From Orychophragmus violaceus (taxonomy: Eukaryota > Streptophyta > Magnoliopsida > Brassicales > Brassicaceae), in the NCBI GenBank assembly GCA_030180135.1, contig CM058236.1, positions 56,943,728 through 57,007,727 of the forward strand: 64,000 bases of DNA, written 5' to 3'. The notes beneath the pieces are model-generated. The model was not told the origin of the DNA. It saw only the letters and a list, made by a program, of their open reading frames with translations, and did no database searches. Each line of letters begins with the position of its first letter. Within the stretch, counting starts at the first letter, position 1. Both the position numbers and the translations under genes were made by a program. Positions 21,501-32,870 of this stretch are shown here, in pieces.

Positions 21501-23504
21501 AAGACATCTATCGAGCATCAGAGAAGACTTAATCCTAATCTGCAGGAAGTGGTTAAAAAGGAGATTATGAAACTCCTTGATGATGGGATTATCTATCCTA
21601 TCTCTGACAGTGATTGGGTGAGTCCAGTCCATGTAGTACCTAAGAAGGGTGGAGTTACAGTTGTGAAGAATGAGAAGAACGAGCTGATACCTACTAGGAC
21701 TGTGACAGGACACAGGATGTGTATAGATTATAGGAAGTTGAATGCTGCTACCAGGAAGGATCATTTTCCCTTGCCTTTTATTGATCAGATGCTTGAGAGG
21801 TTAGCCAATCATCCTTACTATTGCTTTCTCGATGGCTACTCAGGTTTCTTTCAGATTCCCATCCATCCAGAGGATCAGGGAAAGACCACTTTCACTTGTC
21901 CATATGGGACATTTGCTTACCGTAGGATGCCTTTTGGACTCTGCAATGCACCAACCACTTTCCAAAGATGCATGATGTTCATATTCACAAACATGATTGA
22001 GGACTTTATGGAGGTATTAATGGATGATTTCTCAGTATATGGATCATCCTATAATGAATGCTTAGATAATCTGTGTAAGGTTCTGACAAGATGTGAAGAG
22101 AAGCACTTAGTTCTTAATTGGGAGAAGTGTCATTTCATGGTCAGAGATGGCATCGTACTTGGACATAAAGTGTCTGAAGCAGTAATAGAGGTGGACCGCG
22201 CTAAGATTGAGGTAATGACCAACCTTCAGGCGCATGATTCTGTTAAGTCTATTAGAAGCTTTCTTGGACATGCTGGCTTCTATAGACGGTTCATCAAAGA
22301 TTTCAGTAAGATCGCTAGGCCACTAACTGCTTTGCTGTGTAAGGATACCAAATTTGAGTTCACTGCAGATTGTCAGACTGCATTTGAACAGATCAAGCAG
22401 GCATTAGTGAGTGCTCCCATAGTTCAGCCACCGAATTGGGATCTGCCTTTTGAAGTTATGTGCGATGCAAGTGATTATGCTGTAGGAGCTGTTCTTGAGC
22501 AGGAGAAGGATAGAAAGCTTCATGCTATCTATTATGCCAGTAGGACACTGGATGATGCACAAAGGAACTATGCCACTACGGAGAAGGAGTTGTTGGCAGT
22601 TGTCTTTGCATTTGAGAAATTTTGCCCTTATCTTGTTGGCTCAAAAGTGATTGTACACACTGATCATTCAGCCCTGAAGTATCTGATGCAGAAGAAAGAT
22701 GCTAAGCCAAGATTGTTGAGATGGATTCTTTTGTTTCAGGAGTTTGACATTGAAGTGAGGGATAAGAAGGGGGTTGAAAATGGAGTTGCTGACCATCTTT
22801 CAAGGATGCTGGTTGAGGACGACGTGCCAATTAATGACTATTTTCCTGAAGAGAACGTCAATATGGTTGGGACAATGTTTCACACAGATTTGGACAGAAA
22901 CCTGCAAAACTGTCGGATTAATCGCATTGCGTCAATCGATGCCATCTCGGCGTCGATCGATGCACCTATCGGGACATCGACGATCGATGCGCTCCTCTGC
23001 GACGATCGTTGCAGTGCGGATACAGATCCAGAGACTTTTACAATTCAGATCGGAGGCTACGAGTTTGAGATTGATGCTGTCACAACAACTGATCGGCCAT
23101 GGTACGCAGATATAGCCAACTACCTGGCTGCAGAGACTGAACCAGATGATCTGAAAGGGTATGAGAAGAAGAGGTTCTTCAGAGAGCTTAGGCGATACTA
23201 TTGGGATGAACCTTACCTCTATAAGCACTGTTCAAATGGCCTTTACAGAAGATGTGTTGCTGAATCAGAGGTTCTAGATATCCTATTCCACTGCCATGGA
23301 TCAGATTATGCAGGACATTTTGCTACTTTTAAGACTGTGTCTAAGGTTTTGCAAGCAGGTTTCTGGTGGCCTACAATGTTTGCAGATACTCACTCCTTCA
23401 TTTCTCATTGTGATGCCTGTCAGAGGAGAGGGAAATCAGTAGGAAGCATGAGATGCCTCAGAATTTCATTCTTGAGGTTGAGGTTTTTGATTGCTGGGGC
23501 ATAG
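18591..23504 (+). pseudogene. Athila gag-pol: Gag, protease, RT, RNase H, integrase zinc finger
   Basis: The first ATG is at 18591; an in-frame TGA at 18780-18782 cuts it, and from ATG 18879 a 1541-codon frame is open. Residues here count from 18879. Gag core about 40-210. A coiled-coil region 315-370. Protease with CDLGSS at 593-598 (D594; DLG in place of DTG, as is usual in Athila). RT about 890-1100 with FLDGY (D985) and LMDD (D1049, D1050). RNase H with D1196, E1237, D1262 and D1305. Integrase zinc finger with H1473, H1480, C1511 and C1514. A one-base deletion just after CQRRGK moves the frame, so the last 20 or so residues are out of frame. Inter-domain linkers at 433-465, 773-793 and 1350-1382 are encoded by CGATCG-type motif clusters. 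It would make the particle and enzymes for copying the element. Confidence 0.93.
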
Positions 23505-24388
23505 ACTTTATGGGTCCTTTTCCTTCATCTTATGGGAATAAATTCATCCTGGTTGCTGTGGATTATGTGTCTAAGTGGGTAGAAGCAATAGCTAGTCCAA
23601 CCAATGATTCTTCAGTAGTCATTAAGCTGTTTAAGTCCATCATATTCCCTAGATTTGGAGTACCCCGGATAGTAATTAGTGATGGAGGATCTCACTTTAT
23701 TAATAAGGTCTTCGAGAAGCTCCTAAGAAAGCATGGAGTTCATCACCGAGTTGCTACTCCTTATCACCCTCAGACTAGTGGACAAGTCGAGGTTTCTAAC
23801 AGACAGATCAAGGAGATCTTAGAGAAGACAGTTGGGAAGTCAAGAAAAGATTGGGCAGCTAAGCTTGATGATGCTTTATGGGCCTACAGGACTGCATTTA
23901 AGACGCCATTAGGGACTACTCCATTTCATTTGCTGTATGGAAAAGCGTGTCATCTGCCAGTGGAACTTGAGCACAAAGCAGCATGGGCTGTAAAGCAGAT
24001 GAAGTTTGACCTTAAATCAGCTGCAGAAAGGAGGTTGATACAACTTAATGAGTTGGAAGAGATTAGACATTTTGCCTATGAGAACTCAAAGCTATACAAG
24101 GAGAGGACTAAGGCTTATCATGACAAGAAGATTGTTTCTAGACAGTTCGAGCCTAATGATCAGGTACTTTTATACAATTCTCGTTTGCATTTGTTTCCAG
24201 GTAAGCTGAAATCAAGATGGTCCGGTCCCTACATAATCAAAGAAGTGCGTCCATATGGAGCTGTCGTTCTAGTCGGCAAGGAAGGTAATGAGTTCGCTGT
24301 AAATGGACAGAGGGTAAAACATTATTGGGCTAAGGCCGAGATTCCAAGAGGTCAGATTCTGTCTCTGGATAATGCACCCTCTGTCTGA
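23453..24388 (+). pseudogene. Athila integrase catalytic core and C-terminal part
   Basis: This frame continues integrase after the one-base deletion. It contains the DDE triad: D18 (GIDFMG), D77 (ISDGGSHF) and E113 (QVEVSNRQ), with a D-x35-E spacing, then ALWAYRTAFKTPLGTTPF and a C-terminal domain with SRWSGPYIIKEV. The frame stops at 24388. Without the upstream frame it has no natural start, so the integrase of this copy is split. The old Athila copy at 37676-38710 reads through the same junction, which shows the deletion is specific to this element. Confidence 0.92.
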
Positions 24389-25729
24389 AAAATCTTGTCC
24401 GTCCGGTCAAGCTATTGACCTTAAACAAGCGCTGGGTGGGAGGCAACCCACCATTAGGTACTGGTGTTTTTCTACTTAATTTTTGGTGTTTTTGTTAGGA
24501 TTTTACGTTTGTTTTTGTTTCTGGTGAGTTTATGGTTGCAGGTCTCGGACAGATTCGCAGTGCGTCGATCGACACACTTCTGTGTCGATCGTCACAACAC
24601 GATCGGAATCGCATTGCAGCGATCGTTGCAGTTCTGACCAACGATCGACCATACACGAAAATCGCCAAGTAACGGTCGATGCACTTAGTGCAACGATCGA
24701 TGCCTGAGCGACAGAGGTAAACCCGACAGAACTCAACAGAACTTTAACAATTTTTATTTTCTTTTTACCGATCCTTCGCTTGACACTACTGGGGACAGTG
24801 TGTCTTAAGTGTGGGGGAGGTGCTACTGAATTTATCTTTCTGTTTTCTTAAGAGTCAGTCCATTTTTCAAAAAATTTTGTTTTATTGAGTCAAAATTGTT
24901 TAAGTAAGAAACTATGATTTTCTGAGAAGATTTACAAGACTTGCAGGAACTTAAGTAACCATTGGGATGAAGTTGCAGGATCTATCTCTGACTATTAGAA
25001 AACCCAGACACAGATCAACCTACTGGGAACACCCACATCACTTCAGGTATCAGAGGATCCTTTTACTGACTTCAATTTAATACTGACTTAGATTTCTCAC
25101 CTAAGGGCTTGGTATACTTTGTGTCGGATTCCCTGTTAGTTCTGACACAGCCTGTCAACCTATCCTATTTAGTTCCCTTCTCCCCTTCTATAAAGTGAAA
25201 AAAAGATAATAAACTGAGGATGAGTTAGTAACTCCGAAGTGGTCACAGGAGTGGTAGAGACCCCTATTATCTCCTGTACGATCCATCGAATGTGTCCAAA
25301 GTACACCCGATAACGGGAAGAACACTGATAAAAAAAAAATGATACCCAATGTGGGAAAAATCAGTTGTTAAAGAAGGGAAAAGAGAAGAAAGGGACTAGA
25401 GAAAGATAGTATGGTGGTCTAGAGCTGATAAGGTAAGAATCCATGTGCCCTTTGATCGATACTCCTTAGGTGAGACCGCACTTAAATACTTGCAGAAGTC
25501 AGTAGGGAGAATTTGAATGCTTGAATGTGATTGTGGAGTTTACTTAGGACAGTTGCTAAGTGTAGTGGAAGTACATGTTGGTCTTGATATCCTGTGATTG
25601 ATTCTTTCAGTGGTTTACTAAGGGGAATCTGAGTATTGTAGCTTCTAGGATGAAATGAGTTTCTGAAGAGTTTTCAAACCTCTTCACCAAGCTTTAGTTC
25701 TCTGTTTTGCTTGAGGGCAAGCAAAGGCT
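24389..25729 (+). other. Athila 3' untranslated region
   Basis: No open frame of note; the ATHILA ORF-1 gene found in the element at 29597 is missing. It contains the conserved hairpin (24435-24452), a motif cluster at 24560-24705, a GTGTGGGGGAGG tract near 24808-24820, and a block very similar to the 3' region of the non-autonomous element. Confidence 0.8.
24435..24452 (+). promoter_or_regulatory. Conserved Athila post-pol RNA hairpin
   Basis: GGTGGGAGGCAACCCACC folds into a 6-bp stem with loop AGGCAA, 46 bases after the pol stop and just after AAGCGCTG. Its counterpart at 5181-5198 differs by a compensated base pair. Role unknown; packaging, splicing or translation control are all possible. 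Confidence 0.6.
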
Positions 25730-25743
25730 AAGTGTGGGGGAGT
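25730..25743 (+). other. Polypurine tract of Athila
   Basis: TAAGTGTGGGGGAG directly before the 3' LTR start at 25744. Confidence 0.88.
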
Positions 25744-26946
25744 TGATATATCATGGTTTTTACTAGTTTTAGACCATGATATAAGTGTGTTTTAGTGTCT
25801 TTTTGTGTTCTTTTAGAGTCTTTTACAGGTATAATCAGGTTTGGAGCATATTTGGTGATTATGGCACTTTTTGGAGATTTTTGGAGTGTTTGGCCGAGAG
25901 ATAGAGTTCACTGTCCGAAACAGAGAAATGCGTCGATCGTTGCACTCTAGCATCGATCGTTGCACCAGCGAGATGGGCCGAAACTCGGCGGTTTATGAAG
26001 AGTCAAGATATTGCACTCTGATCTAGAAGTTCCTGATATTTACAAAGAAGCCCCTGGCCGAGATTAGACCTATATAATTAAGTTTTTGGTGTTTTATTTA
26101 CTTACGCTTTCTTAATTAAGAGCAGGGGATTTTTAGAGCTTTTGGGGCTGATCTGAACCTTTACTTCATCTGTATTTGGAGAAGATTTCGAACCCCTTTT
26201 ATTCTTTATCTTCTATGCAATTTATTCATCATATGATTATGTTTTCATTATCTATGTCATGTCTGAGTAGATTATTTCTTGTTAGGTTTAGGGTTTCTCA
26301 CATAGGATTTCATGACTTGCTAGACTTGTTTAATTAAGTTAAGGATTCATAACTATATCTGTTCTTCAATCTAATTGTGCTTAAAGCTAGTTCTAACCTG
26401 ATCAATTAGAATCTAGATCTTAGGTTGCTAAATACGTCACGGAAGTGGGGTTTAGGAATCTGAACTAATTAGGTTGAGCAATTAAACTTCTCGCAAACGA
26501 AAGTTTGGTTTAGGATAATTGTGAACATATCAAACTTGGGATTAATGCTAGTTTAATCTGTTAGTTCTCGCAAACGAAAGTTTGGTTTGCTGCACTTAGA
26601 CTTAGAGAATTATCGCAAAGGAATTTGGTTAATTCTATATTTGTGTTTTGAGTTCTAGAACTGTGCTTAATTAGATCCTTGCTGAATGAACTGTCTGCTT
26701 GTCTGATTTCCTGAGAACGCCCTAGACTTAGCGCTCTTAATAACTTGCTTTCACAACCAATAATCTCTGCTTTCTGTTTACTTTCTCGCACTGCTTTTCA
26801 TTCAATCACATTGCTTTCTTCCTAGTTTAATTTCCTGTTCTTGAGCTATTGAATACCGGAGTCCCTGTGGATTCGATACCTATATACTACGACTACTGAA
26901 CTGTGCACTTGCAGTTAGATATAGGATTAAAACCTGACACCTATCA
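25744..26946 (+). repeat. 3' LTR of Athila
   Basis: A complete 1203-bp LTR, TGATATATCA to CACCTATCA, nearly identical to 17149-18326. TATATAA at 26071-26077. Confidence 0.95.
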
Positions 26947-27463
26947 TGCAACAACAAGAGACAAATAGATGATGAGATTATGAGAGAAGAGAGTCCAGAG
27001 TTTTAGACTCTTCGTTTAACCTATTAATTTTCACTACCTTTTTCCATTAATTTTTATTGGAAAATTAACATTTTGAAATAAACATTATCCACGTCAAGCC
27101 TTCCCCCAAACATCCCCACTTTGTAGCAAACCGAACTCAACCAACACTCGCCTTCTCCATGCATCAAAGCCTGCTGGAGACGTCTCCACGGCGTCCCCAA
27201 GCCATCCCCATCCCCGAACTGTCCCCAAAGCATAAAACGTTGGCTAACAGCCGTCCCGTGCTATCATAGCGAAAACATCCATATTAACAATGGTGGCATA
27301 ATACCTTCATCTAAAAGTGACTACATCCTCACATGAAGCATTTGGGAGTTCCATCACCCACTTCCACCTCGTTTCAGTACTTCTTAACATCAAAACAGCT
27401 TTAGAAAGTTTAGAACAACAATGAATCATCCTCCTTCCTTGTTTAGCGGGAGAAAAGCCACGC
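26947..27463. other. Unassigned AT-rich DNA
   Basis: I see no gene or repeat boundary here. The first 45 bases resemble 17092-17124 on the other side of the Athila element (shared phrase ATAGATGATGAGA). Confidence 0.4.
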
Positions 27464-27468
27464 CTTTG

Positions 27469-27647
27469 TATTAGGGACATAAGTCCCACATCGGTAGTTG
27501 GAAGGATCATTAGTAATATATAAGGGCGTATTCGGACATAATGTCCCACATCGGTAGTTGGAAGGGATCTCACTTAATATATAAGAGATATGGGCCACTC
27601 CACTTATCACCAATTGGTTTTAGGTTGGAAGTCCATAAAACTTAATA
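27469..27647 (+). repeat. 5' LTR of TRIM with internal duplication
   Basis: 179 bp against 118 bp for the partner. The extra 60 bp is a second, slightly altered copy of the phrase GGACATAAGTCCCACATCGG and what follows it. Confidence 0.85.
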
Positions 27648-27793
27648 TGGTATCAGAGCCCGATCCATTCAGTCCAACCCGATCCGACCCAAAGTTGGTC
27701 CACTCATCACAACCCAGGCCCAAATTGGTGCCGTCAATCCAAGCCCGAGCATTCCGAGATTAATTGCCAAAGATCCATTATCTCGAGGAGGCG

Positions 27794-27911
27794 TATTAGG
27801 GACATAAGTCCCACATCGGTAGTTGGAAGGATCATTAGTAATATATAAGGGATATGGGCCACTCCACTTACCACCAATTGGTTTTAGGTTGGAAGCCCAT
27901 AGAACTTAATA
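27794..27911 (+). repeat. 3' LTR of TRIM
   Basis: 118 bp from TATTAGGGAC to CTTAATA, followed by the target duplication CTTTG. Confidence 0.87.
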
Positions 27912-27916
27912 CTTTG

Positions 27917-28640
27917 TACTTTATTATTCTCCATTCTTTAGGATCCCATCCAATCATTCTACATTCGAGCATGTTCACCAACGCTGGATCATATCCATGG
28001 ATCTTCATTTTCCCAGAACATTGGAGAGGAGATGGAAGCTCTTAATGATTCTCTTACTCATCTTGGTTTACCCATCTCAAGAAATACTCCAAACCCGACA
28101 TATGAGAAGTTTGGACTCTAAATAGGAACAAAGGGAACTTCTGGAGGGTGCACAAGTCTTTGCTTTTTCCATGGAACTTGGTGAAAGAAGGAAGAGAATA
28201 AATTGTACGTTACATGCAATAAGGAAAGGGAAATTTGGATCGCCTGAACAATATCGAAACAATCCTCAAGTTCTCGGAGATGATGTGCAGAAGCTCTCTA
28301 GGCAGGAAAAACCAGTATGTCATCATTGATGCTGATGATGTCTTCGTTGCAGATTCTCCCATATCTGTTGATGGTAAACGGCTGCGATTTGGAAAATCTG
28401 AAAGAAAAAATAGAATACTAGGGTTTATAAAAATTGTAAACAAAACATGAACATATAAGATTTATCGCATAAGAATAATATGCAGTCTAAAACTGATCCA
28501 AATTGACTATATAAATACATAAAAATTAAAAAAAAAAAAAAAAAAATTTACCAACAAACAATGTAAAAAGAGTATCTAAAGTCCGACAAGAGAAATAAAA
28601 AAATAATATTTTGTGCTAAAACCTTAATAGTTACACAAGT
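27917..28640. other. Unassigned DNA
   Basis: A 71-codon plus-strand frame at 28235-28450 has no family I recognise and no supporting features. An uninterrupted A run lies near 28530-28547. No gene supported. Confidence 0.4.
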
Positions 28641-28726
28641 TGTCACAACCCAAATCCGGGGCCCAAGGAGAAGGCCGAAAGCCAATGGCCCACTCTAGCA
28701 ACCCTAAGTACTTCTCTTCATTATCC

Positions 28727-28745
28727 TATAAAGGAGGTGCACCTC
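28727..28745 (+). promoter_or_regulatory. TATA box with downstream palindrome in solo LTR A
   Basis: TATAAAG at 28727-28733 is followed at once by the perfect palindrome GAGGTGCACCTC (28734-28745). Comparable TATA-hairpin pairs are in solo LTR B and in the 45960 element. Confidence 0.55.
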
Positions 28746-29596
28746 TCTCAGAAAATCAGAGTTGAAGTAAGTAGCAGAGCCTTTGTGGAATCCCGAGCTG
28801 TCGATCCTCGCCAGAGACTAGCCGCCATCCACGCCGCCATCGCTGCAAAACTACTGCAGCCTTCCATCGACACTGTAAAATGGCTAATCGCCGATCTCGT
28901 CCGCCGTGCGCTGCCATCGATTCCAAACCCGAGTCTTTGTCTTCTCTACTCGTTAGAGTGCCAATTTCTCTGTTCTCCTGAAACTAAAATACGAGTATAT
29001 GATTCCGTTCCCGTCTCTCTCTCGTCAGATCTATTATCGTTTTTCCAATCTAAGACTAAGGTTAGGACTTGTATGACCTCTACCTCTTTCTCAATATCGG
29101 GACGTGAGTCCTTTGTTAATCGCGTCTTTCTTAAATAGTGATTTTAGATCTAGTTGTTGATTTGTGGTGATGTGTTTGAATGCAGTTAGAGCGTAGGTTA
29201 TCACTAAACCAAAAATATTTATTGTGAATGAAGGATGTGTGTTATAGGTGTGCTATGAATTCCCATAAGGGATATTGTTTGCAGGACACAAGACGAGGGT
29301 GGCCCGAGCGTGTGTTCTGTCGGGGAGGGCGTGACAAACCCTCCAATGGTGCATGAGATCTACCAATTTTAGGTAATGAGGCTCGCGCCATGTGGGAGAG
29401 AGCTTTGGGAGCTGAAGGTGGGATGACACCATAGGGACCATGAGTGTACTGGCAATGGGTTCGATTAAACACAAGTAGGGGAGTCTATGAAGAGTAGATG
29501 TCATGATTGATCGAGTGCCTTTCGCGGTGATTGTTTGCAAGATAATATTAACTTAGGATTTATTCTTGCTATTGCATTGGAATGAGATGAGATCGT

Positions 29597-30756
29597 TGAT
29601 ATATCATGGTTTTTAGATGTTTTAAGCTATGATATAAGTATATATTCACGTGTTTTATAGGTTTACACACGTTTGGAGGACTTTGGAAGATTTTGGAGCT
29701 TTTAGGGCAAATATTGGAGCTGCAGCCCTGATGAGAGAATTAAAGTATGTCTGATCGACCTGAGCGTCGACCGATGCACACATGCAACGATCGATGCAGA
29801 GCCCAAATCGTGAAACTGCCAACGAATTAATGAAGTTTTGAAGATTTGTAGTTTTGACCCAAAAGTTTCAGTATTTACAAAAAGACCCAAGACGAGTTAT
29901 ACACTTTATATTAGGGTTTTTGTTGTTTCATTCTAGGTACACATTCATATTTTTGGCTAGAGAGAGTTTATGAGCTTTGAGGCTGATTTGTACCTTGTAC
30001 TGCTTTTGGAGAAGATTTTGAACCATTTTTCTATTCTCTACTCTTTTTAATGCAATCTATTCAAATTATGTTGTCTGTTTCATTCAATATGCCTGAGTAG
30101 ATTCATTATTAGGTTTAGGGATTCTCATAGGGTTTTCATGACATGTTAGATTGATTTAATCAGTTAAGGATTCATAACATGTTAGTTCTTCAACTTGAAT
30201 CGTTCTTAAGCTAGTTTCTAACCTGATCAATTGGAATCTAGATCTTAGGTTTTTAAATTGACACGAAAGTATAATTTTGAATCTGATCTATTTAGGTTGA
30301 GAAAATTAGTTATCTGCAAAGAAATTTGGTTTAACTAATCTATGAACGAATCGAACCTACACTTAAGTCTAGTTTAATCTGTTAGGAATTGCAAAGAAAT
30401 TTGGATTTCTAGGGTTTAGACTTATTAAATTGTCGTAACGAAAGTTGGCTAATTTTACATATGTGTTTGAGTTCTAGAACGGTACTTAATTCGATCATGA
30501 CTGATTGTTAATATGCATGATCTGATTTCCTGAGAACTCCCTTGACCTAGCGCTTTTAGTATTTGATAAACACACTGTCTGCTTATTTGTTTACTGCTTT
30601 TTATTTATTTTCTTTTCGATTGATTGCTGCTTAGTGTAACTCAACGCTTGATAGTCTATCGTAAGAACTCTTGAGTCTCTGTGGTTCGGCCCCTATATAC
30701 TACATTTTCCTATGCACTTGCAGTGTAACTTAGGGAATTAAACTCTGAGCATATCA
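29597..30756 (+). repeat. 5' LTR of old Athila
   Basis: 1160 bp. Followed by AGTTTTTGGCGCCG, the usual start of the Athila interior. Contains motifs CGTCGACCGATGCA and CAACGATCGATGCA at 29765-29800. Confidence 0.92.
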
Positions 30757-30762
30757 AGTTTT

Positions 30763-30780
30763 TGGCGCCGTTTCCGGGGA
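30763..30780 (+). other. Primer binding site, tRNA-Asp with one mismatch
   Basis: TGGCGCCGTTTCCGGGGA, one base different from the perfect tRNA-Asp site of the other two Athila elements. Confidence 0.88.
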
Positions 30781-31031
30781 CTCTTTTGAGTCTTCGATAG
30801 ATCTAAGTTTAGAGTTTAGGTTTGTCATTGCGTGTTCAGGTTTGCGAGAAGAACAAGTGCATCGACCGTTACTCTTGAGCATCGATCGACGCACCCACAA
30901 ATTGAATCGACCGACGCGATCCTGTGCATCGATCGACGCTTTCCGTGAACCAGTTAGTGCATTCCTAATCGTGCACTTCAAAGCAACCCGGACAAAGAGC
31001 TCGTGAATTTGCAAGGTTAGAAAGAACAAAC

Positions 31032-32870
31032 ATGCTAGCTCATAAACCAGAAAAGATGTTGAATCCTAATGCAGTGATTTTGATTCGGGATGAACAAGGT
31101 GTTATGAGAGATACAAAGAACAATGTGTATAATGATCGGGGCCAGAGACTTGAGGCAGATGGTAATGTCATTGTGCAACTCGCGCAACAACGGATAGAAG
31201 GTGGAGGAAATGGACAAGGTGGAGGCGCAGATGGAGGAAATCCACGAGTTGAAGTACCACCTAATCCGCCTCCTAATCCACTTAATGGGAGGACTCTTGC
31301 TGATTACAACAGGCCTGATGAGTTATATGCTAATAGGTCTGCGATTGTATCTCCTCCCATCTAAAGAAATGATTTTGAGTTGAAACTTCCTATTACACTC
31401 TTGTGGGACAGCATCTCTTTCATGGATTCCCACATGAGCACCCTTTGGATCATATAGAGAAGTTTGAGTCATTGGTCACAGGGATGAAGCACAATGGAGT
31501 GAGCTATGACTTCCTGCAATGTAAGCTTTTCGAACACTCTCTTGGAGGAGAAACTGCAAATTGGCTGAAGCATATTCCACCTGGGACTCCGACTACTTGA
31601 GATGCAGTTAAAAGTAAGTTCCTTAGACACTTTTATGATGATGCTAGATCTGATCAGCTGAGAGAGGATCTTCTATAGTTTAAACAGGGACCTACAGTGC
31701 CTTTGAAAGCTGCGTGGGTGAGGTTTAAGATGTACCAGAGAGACTGCCCTCATCATGGTTTTTCTGAAATCCAGCTACTGTGTATTTTCTTCAGAGGAGT
31801 TGATTTGTTGTATCAGATGGCCTTGGATGCTGATAGCAATGGGAATTTCAATACCAAATCTCCATAGCAAGCTAAGGAGCTTATTGAGAACTTGGTGTAT
31901 AGCAATAGCACTAAGAGTGCAGATTTGGAGAGAAAGAAATCTGGTGGAAAAGTTGATAGCTCACTGATGGCAGAGATGAAGAACAAGATTGATTCTGTCC
32001 ATAGCCTTCTACTTGTGAAGAAGAATGTCCATTTTGCTCAGGATGTTGAGGTATTTGATGATGACGAAAGCTGTGAATAAGAGGATGTGAATTACATTGG
32101 TGGAACTAGTTTTTAGGGTAACAGATTTGGGAATCAGGAAGGCGGAGGTGGCTACAATGGAATGGGTTAGAGGAGTACCTTCACATGTAATCAAAACTCT
32201 TGGAAACAACACTAGTAGCTTCACCAGAAACTATGGATCTTCATCTTAACAACCTGCTCCTCCTCAAAATGAGCAGTCTGATAAGATGATGGGTATGTTG
32301 GAGAAGCTTCTGGAAGGACAACAGAAGAGTACAGTTGGCTTCAATGGACATATAGATGCTTTGTACTTGGATATGAATGGAAAGATTAATGCTTTGAGCA
32401 CTCTTGTCAAGAAGTTGGATATTCAGGTTGCACAGACTGCTGGGACTGCAAAGAGACAAGATAAAACTCTCCCGGGATGAACTGATTCTAATCCAAAGTA
32501 CCAATGTAATGAAATTACGTTGAGAAGTGGTAAGGAGGTTTTTCCTGCACCAAAAAAGGGTCTGGGTTTGGAGGACATCGTTGAGATAGAGGAGATGGAA
32601 GATGACATCGGCGAATTGCAGAGTGTGCCGACCGATGCACCCCAGCATCGATCGATGCATGACGTGAATGAAGAGTCTCGAGATAAGGTCGAGACCGAGG
32701 TCTTTGCACCTGAGCCAAGTGTTGATCGACACACCCCTAGCGTCGATCGATTCAATGGCCGTGCACAGAAACCAGATGCAGAGAAGCTCAAGGTTGTTGA
32801 TGAAAGAGTCTATAAGCCTAAGGTGCCTTTCCCTAAGAACCCAGGAAGTCTAATTATGAGTTGCAGTTAG
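31032..32870 (+). pseudogene. Old Athila gag (multiple stops)
   Basis: ATG at 31032. Matches gag of the 17149 element block by block: RTLADYNRPDE near 31300, the Gag core (DHIEKFESLVTGMKHNGVSYDF) at 31449-31600, the coiled-coil part with MNGKINALSTLVKKLD at 32286-32480, and the linker RVYKPKVPFPKNPG near 32800. Stops include TGA at 31598-31600 (where the intact copy has TGG) and TGA at 32478-32480 (where it has CGG). A TCGATCGATG motif cluster encodes the linker at 32625-32760. Confidence 0.85.

Larger units (their letters stand above)
17149..26946 (+). mobile_element. Athila-type Ty3/gypsy element, nearly intact
   Basis: LTRs 17149-18326 and 25744-26946 are about 1% apart by eye plus an 8-bp length difference. 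A perfect tRNA-Asp primer site follows the left LTR and a polypurine tract precedes the right one. The interior has one long gag-pol frame with only two lesions (a TGA at 18780 and a one-base deletion near 23440). The 9.8-kb length is short for Athila because the env-position gene is absent; only 1.36 kb of non-coding DNA follows integrase. The first 17 bp of the left LTR are missing and no target duplication is visible. Confidence 0.93.
27469..27911 (+). mobile_element. TRIM (miniature LTR element) with TSD CTTTG
   Basis: Two short direct repeats (27469-27647 and 27794-27911) enclose 146 bp. A primer site TGGTATCAGAGCC for initiator tRNA-Met starts at 27648, directly after the first repeat, and a purine-rich CGAGGAGGCG precedes the second. 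Perfect 5-bp duplications CTTTG flank the unit (27464-27468 and 27912-27916). There is no coding capacity, so it depends on another element. LTR ends are TATTAG...CTTAATA, not the usual TG...CA. Confidence 0.88.

Noticed and set aside
24389..25743. Possible envelope gene in the 17149 Athila
   Set aside because: No open frame longer than a few dozen codons; the stretch is conserved untranslated DNA.
28235..28450. 71-codon frame with an acidic stretch
   Set aside because: No homology recognised, no splice or promoter signals, and short enough to be chance.
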